64,000 nt of DNA from DATMRF01 sp035566435 (GCA_035566435.1 DATMRF010000088.1:1-64000); one strand, 5' to 3'. Numbered from the stretch's first letter, positions 25,060-33,791 are shown. A program made the numbers and translations. The notes: generated by a model from the letters alone, not told the origin.

Positions 25060-25833
25060 TCAAAACGCTCGGGCTCCCCGGCCCACTCGCGCCAGTGAAT
25101 CGATCACCAGCGGATCGTTCGGGAACAGCGGAATGGCCTGTCCGATCCCGGCGCGCAGCCCGTTCAGCCGGGCGCGGGTAAGCTGCAGTTCCACATAGTT
25201 CCGGGTGCGGGCTTGCGACGCATGCGCCTCCATCGCGGCGGTCCATACTGCCAGCACTTCTGGCGCGGAAACATCCACCAGCACACGTGCCAGGTCGGTC
25301 GGTTCGGCCTCAGGCGTGACCGCGTAGTAGAACAATTGCTCGACGGCGTGTGGAGGAAGCGGGCGCAATCTTTTGACCCCGCCGTAACGAGCCAGCCGGG
25401 TGGCATCCCTGACCATCTGGCCGAGCCGCGGATGGTCCGGGTGTTGGTTCGGCGCCAGGCTGGGCGCCAGCACGAGCGCCGGCCTCTCGCGCCGCAGGAT
25501 CTCCGCCAACTTAAGCGTGTGCTCGACCTTGACCTCGAAATGCGCATCGCCCCCCAAATCCAGAAACTCAATCGTGGCTCCCAGTCGCTCCGCCGATTTT
25601 TCGGCCTCGGTCGTCCTCTCCGCGGCGGTGCCGTTCGAAGCAGCTTCGCCGCGCGAACAAACCACGAAGCGCACCTCGCGGCCCGCCTGGGTTTCCCCCG
25701 CGATAACGCCCCCGCAGCCGAATTCGATATCGTCCGGGTGCGCTCCGAAGGCCAGTAATTTGCGCAGGTTTGAACCTCCTGCTGCTCGGTTGCGTGCGCC
25801 CGTTTCAGGCGCGGATTTCGGTGTAGGCTTCAT
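25060..25833 (-). CDS. bshB1: Bacillithiol biosynthesis deacetylase BshB1-like (LmbE/PIG-L family)
   Basis: A 257-residue zinc-dependent deacetylase. The metal-binding motif is AFGAHPDDIEFGCGG (His-Pro-Asp-Asp) near residue 32, with a later His in APNQHPDHPRLGQ. It ends with PNDPLVIDSLARVGRGARAF. BshB1 removes the acetyl group from GlcNAc-malate. The ATG at 25833 is preferred over a TTG at 25845; either overlaps the upstream BshC-like gene, so the genes are translationally coupled. This is the second step between BshA and the cysteine ligase. Confidence 0.92.
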   Translation of the reverse strand: MKPTPKSAPETGARNRAAGGSNLRKLLAFGAHPDDIEFGCGGVIAGETQAGREVRFVVCSRGEAASNGTAAERTTEAEKSAERLGATIEFLDLGGDAHFEVKVEHTLKLAEILRRERPALVLAPSLAPNQHPDHPRLGQMVRDATRLARYGGVKRLRPLPPHAVEQLFYYAVTPEAEPTDLARVLVDVSAPEVLAVWTAAMEAHASQARTRNYVELQLTRARLNGLRAGIGQAIPLFPNDPLVIDSLARVGRGARAF

Positions 25834-26575
25834 CGGAGCGGTCAATGGTTTCCCGGTCGATAAACGTGATCTCGGGCGCTTCTTCCTTTTTCAGATAAGC
25901 CCTTTCGCCCGCGCCCGCAACATAATGCGTGCACTGCAGCGCCGATTGCATCCAGCGGAGCCGGGTGTCACGCGCGGGGCTGACTTGCTCCTTGGTGAAC
26001 GCCGCCGACGGCAGCGTCACGAATGAATCGCCCCCCTCGTGGAGCTTCAACTCACCGCCGGAAAAACGAGCCCGGACGATTTCGCCCTCGTGCGGCACTT
26101 CGACGTAGAAATCATCTACCTCGCGGGCCGCCCGCCGGACCTCCGGGTCGCTGGAACGTGCCACGCGGAGGCCCTCCAGCAAACCCATCCCTCGGTACAT
26201 CTCCAGGCAAAAGTCGGCCACATTGACCGCCGCAGTCTTCTTGAACAGGTCGATAAGTTCGTGACCGACGTAATTAGGTAATCGCAGCGCTGTCCGGCCC
26301 TGCCAGTCCGCCGGGATGCGCTTGAGATACAGCGGTGAGAATTTCCGTTGCACCCGGTTCTCGAACGAGAAGTTGAGCTGGGCCGGCTGGCCCGTCGTGC
26401 GGTGCCGCAAAAAAGTCCGGGTCTCGCGTGGATCGTGGTCGCTGTCGTGGAAAAAGAAGACAACTTCTCCGCCGATCTCCGAGCGCAGTCGCCGCGCGGT
26501 CCGGATCTTTGCCACCAGGTAGCGCCGCGGAAAAAAGCCGCATGGCTGCTGGCCGAAGCAGATCACCGGTTTCAT
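25805..26575 (-). CDS. Short BshC-like protein, candidate cysteine-adding enzyme
   Basis: A 256-residue protein from the ATG at 26575 (MKPVICFGQQPCGFFPRRYLVAK...). The N-terminal block CFGQQPCGFFPRRYLVAKI...EVVFFFHDSDHDPRET resembles the BshC opening (G-Q-Q-P-G...GP-Y...K-A and ...VPVFW...EDHD). THYVAGAGERAYLKK near residue 230 resembles the BshC GGPGE-x-AY segment. BshC proteins are ~530-540 residues with a long coiled coil, so this would be a much shorter version. It overlaps the symporter stop by 4 nt and the deacetylase start by ~29 nt. Role is inferred from these fragments and from context; no structure-level comparison was possible. Confidence 0.65.
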   Translation of the reverse strand: MKPVICFGQQPCGFFPRRYLVAKIRTARRLRSEIGGEVVFFFHDSDHDPRETRTFLRHRTTGQPAQLNFSFENRVQRKFSPLYLKRIPADWQGRTALRLPNYVGHELIDLFKKTAAVNVADFCLEMYRGMGLLEGLRVARSSDPEVRRAAREVDDFYVEVPHEGEIVRARFSGGELKLHEGGDSFVTLPSAAFTKEQVSPARDTRLRWMQSALQCTHYVAGAGERAYLKKEEAPEITFIDRETIDRSDEAYTEIRA

Positions 26576-28314
26576 TTCGCGCCTTCCACTTCGTCCGCAG
26601 CCGGCCCCGCGCCCGGCAACGCCGGGACCACCGCCTGCCTGTCCCCCAGCACTGACTGCAGAATCACACTCAGCACGACGCACGTGGCACAGCCGATCGG
26701 GTTGTACCACAGATAACCGATCTTCAGAAAGAAATGGCAGGCGAGCACGAGCGCTTGCGCTGCGAGCGCTGCCCAGAACACCGCCGTGCCTCCGACGCGC
26801 CGCAGGAAGAAGGCGACCAGGAACAGGCCCAGCATGACACCGTAGAAAAGCGAACCGATGATGTTGATGGCCTGGATAAGATTATCCGCGAGGCTGGCAA
26901 ACAAGGCGAAGGCCAGGGCCACCAATCCCCAGAATATCGTGAACCATTTCGAGGCGGCAACGTAATGGGCGCCGGTGGCTTCGCGCCGGACCAGGTGCCG
27001 ATAAAAATCAACGGTGGAGGTCGAGGCGAGCGCGTTGAGCTCGGCCGCTTTCGAGGAGAGCGCGGCCGCAAAGAACACGGCAATCAGCAGGCCGATAACG
27101 CCGTGCGGCAAGTGCTGAAGCACGAAGGTGATGAACACATAATCGGAGTCCTTCCCTTCGCTCAACGGATTAGCCGCGTGAAGGCCGGCCCTGGCTTCGG
27201 CCCGCAGGGCTTCGCTTTTCCGCTGCGCTGCGACCGCCTGCGCCCGTGCCTCAGCTTCGGCCGGCTGGTTCCCCTGGCGTTTCGCCTCCAGCCAGGCGCG
27301 CAACCAGCGCTCTTTCTCCGCATGCACGGCCGCAAACTGTTGCTCCACCGCACGCAATTTCCCGGTGGAATCGTGACTTACCGCCGCTTGCCAGGTTGCC
27401 TGGTTGAAGCACACCGGAGCCTGCTCGAACTGGTAGAAGACGAAAACCAGGACTCCGAGCAGCAGGATCGAAAACTGCATCGGGATCTTGCAGACCGCGT
27501 TGAACATCAGGCCCAGCCGGCTCTCGCGGAGCGACGTGCCCGAGATATAACGCTGCACCTGCGACTGGTCGGTGCCAAAATATGACAACTGCAGAAACAG
27601 CCCGCCCAGCAGGCCCGACCACAGCGTATACCGCTGATGCACGTCCAGAGAGAAGGTGACCGCGTGCAGCTTGTTGAAACCACCCGCGACGGCAAGCGCT
27701 TCGGTGACGCTGGCCGGCAGCTTGATCAACAGGATGACCAGCGCCATCAGCATCCCGCCAAAGATGACGCCCATTTGCCATTTTTGGGTCAGACTGACCG
27801 CCTGGCTGCCACCCGCCGTCGTGTAAACGATGGCCACGATTCCGGCCAGGACGATCGTCAGGTCCAGCCGCCACCCGAGCATGGTCGAGAGGATAATGGC
27901 GGGCGCGTAGATGGTAATCCCGGCGGCCAGCCCGCGCTGCAACAAAAACAGCCCTGCCCCCAACAGCCGTGTCTTGCCATCAAACCGGTGGCCGAGGAAC
28001 TCGTAGGCCGTATAGACATTGAACCGCCGGTACATCGGCAGAAATACCGCCGAGATAATCACCAGCGCTAACGGAATCCCGAAGTAGAACTGCACGAATC
28101 CAAGCCCGTCCTCAAAGCCCTGCCCCGGCGTTGACATGAACGTGATGGCGCTTGCCTGTGTGGCCATGACCGACAAGCCGATTGTCGCCCAGCCCTGGGT
28201 CGCGTCTCCTTTCAGATAGGCGTTCAGGCTGTCCCGATGCCGCGTTCGCCACGTGCCATACGTGGCGATGCCCAGGATGGCTGCGATGAGAACCACGAAA
28301 TCGAGCAGGCTCAT
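26572..28314 (-). CDS. Sodium:solute symporter (SSS family)
   Basis: A 580-residue polytopic transporter from the ATG at 28314 (MSLLDFVVLIAAI); longer frames add a non-hydrophobic leader. SSS features are GWATIGLSVMATQASAITFMSTPGQGFEDG in the first helices, VYTAYEFLGHRFDGKTR and STVDFYRHLVRREAT. About 13 hydrophobic segments are visible. A ~95-residue charged, coiled-coil-like insert (~350-445, with LEAKRQGNQPAEAEARAQAV) interrupts the helical core. It is coupled by ATGA overlaps to the small membrane protein upstream and the BshC-like gene downstream. The solute is unknown. Confidence 0.88.
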   Translation of the reverse strand: MSLLDFVVLIAAILGIATYGTWRTRHRDSLNAYLKGDATQGWATIGLSVMATQASAITFMSTPGQGFEDGLGFVQFYFGIPLALVIISAVFLPMYRRFNVYTAYEFLGHRFDGKTRLLGAGLFLLQRGLAAGITIYAPAIILSTMLGWRLDLTIVLAGIVAIVYTTAGGSQAVSLTQKWQMGVIFGGMLMALVILLIKLPASVTEALAVAGGFNKLHAVTFSLDVHQRYTLWSGLLGGLFLQLSYFGTDQSQVQRYISGTSLRESRLGLMFNAVCKIPMQFSILLLGVLVFVFYQFEQAPVCFNQATWQAAVSHDSTGKLRAVEQQFAAVHAEKERWLRAWLEAKRQGNQPAEAEARAQAVAAQRKSEALRAEARAGLHAANPLSEGKDSDYVFITFVLQHLPHGVIGLLIAVFFAAALSSKAAELNALASTSTVDFYRHLVRREATGAHYVAASKWFTIFWGLVALAFALFASLADNLIQAINIIGSLFYGVMLGLFLVAFFLRRVGGTAVFWAALAAQALVLACHFFLKIGYLWYNPIGCATCVVLSVILQSVLGDRQAVVPALPGAGPAADEVEGAK

Positions 28315-28493
28315 CGGAAAATCATGCCCAGCGCAACCAGCAGCCCGACCCAAAGAACAAAGCTTGCCAGCACGAGAATGTAAACCGCGCGCCAGGTCTT
28401 CAGGCCCGGCAAACCGGTCGCCTCGTCGGCGCTGCTTCGCTCCGCCGCGGACGCTGGTCCCTCCGTGGGCTTGGTGCGCTCGGGGGATTCCAT
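28311..28493 (-). CDS. Small single-pass membrane protein, first gene of the symporter-bsh operon
   Basis: A 60-residue protein: ~35 polar residues (MESPERTKPTEGPASAAERS...) followed by one transmembrane segment, VYILVLASFVLWVGLLVALGM, and an Arg end. Its stop overlaps the symporter ATG (ATGA), which is strong evidence that it is a real, translated gene. It could be a symporter subunit. I do not recognise a family. Confidence 0.68.
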   Translation of the reverse strand: MESPERTKPTEGPASAAERSSADEATGLPGLKTWRAVYILVLASFVLWVGLLVALGMIFR

Positions 28494-28845
28494 TACTACT
28501 CCGGTTCTCGCCGCTCGCTTGCCGCGTTTCTCTCAAGACCTGAATCGGGGCGGGGACGGCCACGTCCCCGTATGGCCTTTCCCACCTCTAAACTGGGTTT
28601 TTCATACGCCCCGCGAAATGCCAGCCGCCCGGAGCGCCGGCATGTTGCCGGCTTAGGCTGTTCCGACAGTGTAAGCGGGCAGCCGGCCAGCGCTCCGCCC
28701 AGGCAGGGATGAAATATCGGGGTGAGCTCTACGGGGATGCCGGCGTCACCGCCGGCATCCTTTCGCCGGTTTGGCTTCGCCGGCGCGCACGGCGGCGTTC
28801 CCGGCGTGCTTCGGCGCAGCGGTGTCTTCCGCGTTCGCAGTTCCG
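28494..28845. repeat. 352-nt intergenic region with hairpins and a dispersed GC palindrome
   Basis: No gene is supported here. 28546-28570 holds a palindromic unit with arms CGGGGAC and GTCCCCG, also present at 53925-53949. GGATGCCGGCG (28735-28745) and CGCCGGCATCC (28750-28760) form a perfect 11-bp hairpin with a tetraloop. A further GCCGGCATG/TTGCCGGC stretch lies near 28635-28655. The promoter of the symporter-bsh operon should also lie here, but I cannot point to it. Confidence 0.6.
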
Positions 28846-31395
28846 TCACTTCGACCCTCCGGTATTCCCAGAGGCAGCGGATTTGCCCAACGAGACCAGG
28901 TTCGCGAACAAACGGTAGGCGCCCGGCACGCCTGCCGGCAATTGCCGGAACCAAGCCAGGCCCGTGTAAACGAAATAGCCTCGACCGTGCTGCGCCACCA
29001 ACAGCCCGCCCTTTAGCGGAGCCTCGCCAGGGTCCCCGCAGGCCAGCAGTGGCGTGAAGTGGGCGTCCCACTGGTTCGGAAAGTAAACCCCGCGTTCCTG
29101 CACCCAACCCTCGAAATCGGCGCTGGTGATTTTATTCGGCGTGTTAAGCGCCGGATGCTCGGGCGCAAGGAACGTGACGGGCGCGGTCTCGTCCGTGACG
29201 CGCTCCCCGGAAACACGCAGCTCGTAAGGCGCGATCTCGTTCACTCTCGCGCCGTCCGGCCGGTTATATTGCTCAATCACGTTGCCCCCGTTCTCAACAT
29301 AGGCGAACACCGCCGGCAAGTGCGACGCCAGTTGCGGTCGCACATTGAAGGCCCGAACCCCAAACACCACCGCGTCAAAATCCCTCAGCCGGTCCGGTGT
29401 GAGCTCATCACCGGTTAACCTGGTGACCGAATAACCCATCTGTTCGATGGCTTCGGCGACGCTGTCGCCCGCTCCGGGGACGTAGCCGACCTTATGGCCG
29501 CGAATCGCCAGCTCCAGGTCCACTGCCTTTAGCCGCGCCGGTGGTTGGAGGAGTTGCCTCGGAATATGTGGGTAACTGAAAACAATGCGGCCCGTCCCGA
29601 AGGTCTTGCCCCCGACCTGCGCCCGGGCGCTCAACTCTGCTGTCGTCGGCCGGTCGGGCGCCGTCACGGTGAAAGTGAAGCGTTTGTGTTCGCCGGCTGC
29701 AGCAAGGCTGAAGGACTGTGCGACCGGGGAAACCTTCCAACCCGGCGGAACGTCCAGTTCGATCGTCCCGGTCATCCCCGGGCGCGCGGCAGCGCCTTCC
29801 ACCGCGACCTCCTTGGTCGCGCTAGGGGTGAACAGTTCGACCTCCGATGAAAACTTCAGCGACACCGGCGAGATAACATCGAGCCGCCGGCGGATAATTT
29901 CCTGATTCGGGTCGGCAATGACCTCCACCGGCACGTCCGGCACGGTCAATGTCTGGCCGCCCACCTCGAAAACCAGCTCGACCGGAAATGCTGGCGGATT
30001 TTCCGGGCATCCGATCAGAGAAGCCGGTTCGACTCGGTACATGCCGACGGTCGGGTCCTGGCGCAGCCAGTACGCCTGTGTCAAAGGTGTGCCGGCAGGC
30101 AAGACCTGGATGCTGTCCTGGGTCGCTTTCTCGTTCGGTCGGAGGTCCAGCGGTTTGGCGCTCTGATTGCCGTTCGCTGGATACCGCACCGCGAGCCAGC
30201 GGACCGGAACATCACTTCGGATGGTCGCGCTGTGGGTCAACTTCATCGACTCACCCGGTACTACTTCCGCCAGGCCTACGGTTGTTTCTACCGAAAGCCC
30301 GATGCATTTTTGCAGAATGCCGTCGAGTTGTGCCCGCTTCTCGTCCAGCACGCGTTCTTTGGGCAGCGCGTTCAGGCGGGTTCGAACCTTCAATAGCGCC
30401 GGGACGCTTGCGGCGGGTTTCGTCGGGTCGAATTGCGCGATGAGCTCGTCCGCCATCCGGCCGACCTCAGCGCCTCCCGGCACACGGCCCCAGGTGGTAT
30501 CGACGCCATCCAGGATGTCCTTGCTGGCCGGTTCACCGTCGAGCAACTGGAACGATTCCGCCCGCGCGCCGCGCCCTCCGCCTCCGCCGAAGTTGCCGAA
30601 GCCTTGCGTCTTGTGCATCGAACGGCTGCGCCCGGCGATTTCCCCGAACGATTCCTTCAACGCCGTGTCCTCGCCTGCAATCTCGAGCCGCAACACGTTG
30701 GCATTCGTCCCCTCGTCCCCGCCGCGGCTGAATCCATTCCACAGGATGCGTTTCGGCCGCCACGGCGTCAGCGTGTTGAGCTGCTCAGGGAAGGCCTTGG
30801 GGTCGCCGGCCAGCTTGAACGCTTCCAGGGCCAGAATCGCCGACGCGGTGTGATGCCCGTGGGTGCCCCCGGGTTTCGGCGAAAAGCGCGTGATGACTAC
30901 ATCTGGCCGGAACAAGCGCATGACCCGAACGATGTCCGCGACCACCTGCTGCCGGTCCCAAATCCGGAGCGTCTCCGCCGCGGACTTTGAAAACCCAAAG
31001 TCGATCGCGCGTGTGAAGAATTGGCGGCCGCCATCCAGGCGGCGCGCGGCGAGCAACTCCTGCGTTCGAATCACCCCGAGTTCCTCTCCGAACTCGGGAC
31101 CGAGCACGTTCTGGCCACCATCCCCGCGCGTCAGCGAAAGATACGCCGTGCGGTAACGTTTTCCGCGGGCAAGGTAGGTGATGAGCTGGGTGTTTTCATC
31201 ATCGGGATGGGCAGCGACAAAGAGCACGCTTCCCATTTCGCGAAAGTTCTGCAGGTCTTCGAGAATCAATGCCCCCGGCTCCGCCTCCGCCCCACGACCA
31301 TTAAAAGCAAGCGCGACCAGCAGGCAGGCGAAGGCTCTCGCAGCGGCTGTACGAAACCCAACTGCGTTCGAAGTCCTTTCCCCGGCGTTGGCCAA
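28846..31395 (-). CDS. Secreted PIG-L (LmbE-like) deacetylase with large C-terminal domains
   Basis: About 849 residues if started at the TTG at 31395; the open frame continues to 31584, but that part is translation of a dispersed repeat (GADLQSAVRQ...). A Sec signal (RAFACLLVALAFNGRGAEA) is followed by the PIG-L domain: VLFVAAHPDDENTQL metal motif, TRGDGGQN, and GGTHGHHTASAILALEAF. The long middle part looks like beta-sandwich modules (TGTIELDVPPGWKVSP). The C-terminal ~200 residues resemble a ThuA/glutamine-amidotransferase-like fold (FDAVVFGVRAFNVRP...GNVIEQYNRP). It is probably periplasmic, acting on N-acetyl sugars. The start is uncertain. Confidence 0.85.
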   Translation of the reverse strand: MANAGERTSNAVGFRTAAARAFACLLVALAFNGRGAEAEPGALILEDLQNFREMGSVLFVAAHPDDENTQLITYLARGKRYRTAYLSLTRGDGGQNVLGPEFGEELGVIRTQELLAARRLDGGRQFFTRAIDFGFSKSAAETLRIWDRQQVVADIVRVMRLFRPDVVITRFSPKPGGTHGHHTASAILALEAFKLAGDPKAFPEQLNTLTPWRPKRILWNGFSRGGDEGTNANVLRLEIAGEDTALKESFGEIAGRSRSMHKTQGFGNFGGGGGRGARAESFQLLDGEPASKDILDGVDTTWGRVPGGAEVGRMADELIAQFDPTKPAASVPALLKVRTRLNALPKERVLDEKRAQLDGILQKCIGLSVETTVGLAEVVPGESMKLTHSATIRSDVPVRWLAVRYPANGNQSAKPLDLRPNEKATQDSIQVLPAGTPLTQAYWLRQDPTVGMYRVEPASLIGCPENPPAFPVELVFEVGGQTLTVPDVPVEVIADPNQEIIRRRLDVISPVSLKFSSEVELFTPSATKEVAVEGAAARPGMTGTIELDVPPGWKVSPVAQSFSLAAAGEHKRFTFTVTAPDRPTTAELSARAQVGGKTFGTGRIVFSYPHIPRQLLQPPARLKAVDLELAIRGHKVGYVPGAGDSVAEAIEQMGYSVTRLTGDELTPDRLRDFDAVVFGVRAFNVRPQLASHLPAVFAYVENGGNVIEQYNRPDGARVNEIAPYELRVSGERVTDETAPVTFLAPEHPALNTPNKITSADFEGWVQERGVYFPNQWDAHFTPLLACGDPGEAPLKGGLLVAQHGRGYFVYTGLAWFRQLPAGVPGAYRLFANLVSLGKSAASGNTGGSK

Positions 31396-31407
31396 AGAAA
31401 CGCCGGG
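31381..31407. repeat. Perfect 9-bp hairpin over the PIG-L start region
   Basis: CCCGGCGTT (31381-31389) and AACGCCGGG (31399-31407) are exact inverse complements with a 9-nt loop that contains the candidate TTG start of the PIG-L gene. It could hide the start in the mRNA or be part of another dispersed element. Confidence 0.6.
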
Positions 31408-31436
31408 CGTGATCTGCCGTAACCTGGCCCCAAGGC

Positions 31437-31551
31437 GTAGCGCAGATTTGCAATCTGTTGTATCGCCGATTTTCAAACGGCAGCCCGCCGATGGTTCTGA
31501 GATGATCAGCGGGTTACAAACCTGTCGTACGGCAGATTGCAAATCTGCCCC
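31437..31551. mobile_element. MITE-like element 1, copy A (115 nt)
   Basis: The ends are inverted repeats starting GTAGCGCAGATTTGCAATC on the left; GCAGATTTGCAATCTG occurs at 31442-31457 and in inverse form inside 31532-31548. Each end is itself a small palindrome, and two more hairpins lie inside (around 31465-31482 and 31507-31526). It lies between the DUF2911 and PIG-L genes. It has no ORF of its own. The frame that crosses it reads GADLQSAVRQVCNPL. Other copies are at 39780-39828 (partial) and 59224-59340. Confidence 0.8.
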
Positions 31552-31585
31552 ACGGACCACGCCGGCGAACCAATTATGAAACATC

Positions 31586-32134
31586 TTACTTCTTTACGGT
31601 GATCGGCACCGAAAACTGAGTGCTTTCCCACATCACTTTCAGCACGCCGCCCCCGGTCGGGTTCTTCTCGATCGCTAGCGTGAGCTGGTCCGCCGCCTTT
31701 TCCAACGCCTCTTTTTTCAGCTCCACCCGTCCCAAATCCTCGCCTTCGCTGTATTGCGTCCCCCATTGCCCGACTTGTTTATTGATGATGAGGTTGGAGG
31801 CACCGCTCTCGTCCGGCATCATGTAGAGCGTATAGACACCCGCTGGGACCGCAGTCTCACCAACCATAATTGCCTTCTGCGTTACCAACAAGGTCGCTTC
31901 ATCCGCACCCAGGCGCCAAACCTTGCCATGCGGTACCAGGGTGCCCCAGATCTTGCGGTCCTCGCCCCCTCGAGGATTCTTGGTGTACGGCCGCCCATAC
32001 ACCACCGTGATCCGGTTGCCGTCGATGACGGCGCTGATCGTTTCATGCGGGCTCACGCGTCGTTGCTGCGCCAGGGCCGGCAACACGCTGGCAATCATCG
32101 CCGCGATGAGAAGTGTGGATTTAATCTGGTTCAT
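31586..32134 (-). CDS. Secreted DUF2911 protein
   Basis: A 182-residue protein from the ATG at 32134, which has an AGGAG ribosome binding site 5-6 nt upstream. Sec signal: STLLIAAMIASVLPALAQ. DUF2911 features are RVSPHETISAVIDGNRITVVYGRPYTKNPRGG, WGTLVPHGKVWRLGADEAT and VPAGVYTLYMMPDESG. DUF2911 proteins are secreted beta-rich proteins of unknown role in Bacteroidetes and Verrucomicrobia. A second, longer member lies directly upstream. Confidence 0.88.
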   Translation of the reverse strand: MNQIKSTLLIAAMIASVLPALAQQRRVSPHETISAVIDGNRITVVYGRPYTKNPRGGEDRKIWGTLVPHGKVWRLGADEATLLVTQKAIMVGETAVPAGVYTLYMMPDESGASNLIINKQVGQWGTQYSEGEDLGRVELKKEALEKAADQLTLAIEKNPTGGGVLKVMWESTQFSVPITVKK

Positions 32135-32192
32135 AGTTCTCCTCACAATGTGCAGTTGCTCAATTTGTGGCTGTGCTTGCGTCTGTCTGCCG

Positions 32193-32286
32193 CTCTCTAA
32201 CTCACTAATCACCGATCACTCGTTACTGACCACTGCTTACCGACTCACTGGTTCGCTACTTCAATTACTCACTAACTCACTAATTG
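32193..32286 (+). repeat. Octamer word array (CACTAACT family) abutting a stop codon
   Basis: CTCTAACT, CACTAATC, ACCGATCA, CTCGTTAC, TGACCACT, GCTTACCG, ACTCACTG, GTTCGCTA, CTTCAATT, ACTCACTA, ACTCACTA, ATT. The array fills the gap between the two DUF2911 genes, and the stop codon of the upstream (minus-strand) gene at 32280-32282 is made of its terminal words. It sits just upstream of the ribosome binding site region of the shorter DUF2911 gene. Confidence 0.8.
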
Positions 32287-33152
32287 GACTGCTGCAGGCT
32301 TGAAATCAGGTCCTGGTTCATCTTAACATACCCGCTCTTGGGGCCGTCGTCTTTGATCGCCAGTTCGCTCGACCGTTTTGCAGCGGCGATTGCCTGACCC
32401 TTCTCGCCCAGCCTGGCCAGGATCTTTGCCTTGAGGTGCAGAATGTAATACGTCTCGCGCTCCTTCGCCGCCGCGTCGACCCATTTCCGGGCCTTTTGCA
32501 GGTCGAGCTCGTGGTCGTAATAGAACATTGCCGCCTGATAGTAAGGCTTCTGGCCCTCCGATGCCGCCATCGCCGCGTCGATTTGTGCCGCCAGCTTGGG
32601 CACTACGTCCACCTCCAGTTTCACCGGGACCAGCGTGTGGTCCCAAAGCAGATACAGCATCGCCGAATCGTCTTTGATGTTGCCCACATCAATCGTGAAC
32701 GTCTCGACACTTTCGCTGATGTCCACCGGCTCCGTTTTGAAGCGGACCAGGTCGTCCTTGGGGTCATAATTGAACGCGCCCGAAAGATTCGGATTCTTGT
32801 AAATGATGATCGTCCATGCGGTCTCGCCCGGGATCGTGTACAGCGCGTATTTGCCTGCCGGCACTTCTTGTCCGTTGAGCTTGACGGCCGTGCTGAAAGA
32901 GATCTTGGTCGAGGCGTTGGCGCCCGTGCGCCACACCTCGCCGTACGGCACCAGCCCGCCGAAGATTGCGCGGTCCTTCTTGCCCGGCCGTGAATAGACG
33001 ATCTCGATGTCTGTCAGCCCGACGCGTTGCTTAAGCGTCGAAGTGGGACTGGGCGCGGGAAACTCCAGGTTGGAAGTCTGGGCGGACAAGTCGTTCGCCA
33101 GCAAAAGCCCGGAAGCGACTGTGACAACGGAACAAAATGCTCTTGGGTTCAT
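32280..33152 (-). CDS. Secreted DUF2911 protein with C-terminal helical (TPR-like) tail
   Basis: 290 residues from the ATG at 33152 (an ATG at 33170 adds six). Sec signal: CSVVTVASGLLLANDLSAQ. The DUF2911 domain occupies ~30-190: KQRVGLTDIEIVYSRPGKKDR, FGGLVPYGEVWRTGANAST, VPAGKYALYTIPGE. It is followed by ~90 helical residues (KPYYQAAMFYYDHELDLQKARKWVDAAAKERE...) that look like TPR-type repeats. It is a paralogue of the downstream gene. Function is unknown. Confidence 0.88.
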   Translation of the reverse strand: MNPRAFCSVVTVASGLLLANDLSAQTSNLEFPAPSPTSTLKQRVGLTDIEIVYSRPGKKDRAIFGGLVPYGEVWRTGANASTKISFSTAVKLNGQEVPAGKYALYTIPGETAWTIIIYKNPNLSGAFNYDPKDDLVRFKTEPVDISESVETFTIDVGNIKDDSAMLYLLWDHTLVPVKLEVDVVPKLAAQIDAAMAASEGQKPYYQAAMFYYDHELDLQKARKWVDAAAKERETYYILHLKAKILARLGEKGQAIAAAKRSSELAIKDDGPKSGYVKMNQDLISSLQQSN

Positions 33153-33224
33153 CGTCAAAAAGTTTAGCATAAGCGCACCGGAAAGAAAGTCCCAAAAGCA
33201 GCCGAAATTGCCGGCAAGGCCTGC

Positions 33225-33302
33225 ATTGGGGGTGGGGCGCGCCGTCCCAGCGCGCCGCCTCGCCGTTGAAGGTAGGGCGAGTTGTCCCAACGCGCCGCAA
33301 AC
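33225..33302. repeat. Dispersed hairpin repeat (GGTAGGGCG family), two direct copies
   Basis: Two tandem, similar units at ~33231-33261 and 33270-33300, each with the layout GG-T-(A/G)-GGGCG...GTCCCA...CGCGCCGC. Related units are at 41978-42010 and, in the full inverted arrangement, at 57605-57712. They lie in the ~300-nt gap between the SHOCT lipoprotein and DUF2911 genes, which otherwise shows no coding sequence. Confidence 0.7.
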
Positions 33303-33454
33303 CGTGTGGAGCCTCAGCAACCTAACGACCCGAGAGTCGAACCGCAGGCCATCACGGCTGGTTGAGGACAACCAGCCCCACCACAGCTCCACGACGAACG
33401 CCGCGTAGCGCGCGTTGTCTTGAACGCGCCGCGACCTTCACGCCGAACCTCTTG

Positions 33455-33670
33455 TTAGTTCGCCAGCAGCTTGGCCTTCTGCGCCTGGAACTCCGCATCA
33501 GTCAGAGCGCCGGCGTCTTTCGCCTTCTGCAGGTCCACCAATTGCTGGCCCACGGTCGCAGGTTGTTGCACGTTCTTCGTTCCGCCGCCCACCCGCAGGT
33601 CCGTGCCGCACCCCGTCAGCCAAAACGCCGCTATTGCCGCCATAAAAGTCGACATGAATAGTTTTTTCAT
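33455..33670 (-). CDS. Small SHOCT-domain lipoprotein
   Basis: A 71-residue protein: signal peptide with lipobox FWLTGCG (Cys ~21), a short linker, and a C-terminal SHOCT motif (QQLVDLQKAKDAGALTDAEFQAQKAKLL) of the 'L-x-x-L-x-x-G-x-L-T-x-x-E-F' type. It is predicted to be lipid-anchored by Lgt. SHOCT domains are short oligomerisation or interaction modules. The ribosome binding site region GAGAGAGGAATACG precedes the ATG. Confidence 0.88.
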   Translation of the reverse strand: MKKLFMSTFMAAIAAFWLTGCGTDLRVGGGTKNVQQPATVGQQLVDLQKAKDAGALTDAEFQAQKAKLLAN

Positions 33671-33791
33671 CGTATTCCTCTCTCTGTTCTTGGACTCTCG
33701 CCAAACCTTGTTTACAGCCAGTTGTGGTCGAGCATAAGTGCTGCTTGTCGGCCCGCAAGTCCGAAATACCGCGCCAGATCCCGCTCGAACC

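Noticed and set aside
28496..29107. 203-codon minus-strand frame between the PIG-L and symporter genes
   Set aside because: It overlaps the conserved 3' end of the PIG-L gene and otherwise translates GC hairpin repeats.
31396..31584. N-terminal extension of the PIG-L protein (GADLQSAVRQ...)
   Set aside because: It is translation of a MITE-like element that also occurs in non-coding DNA at 39780; the signal peptide begins after it.
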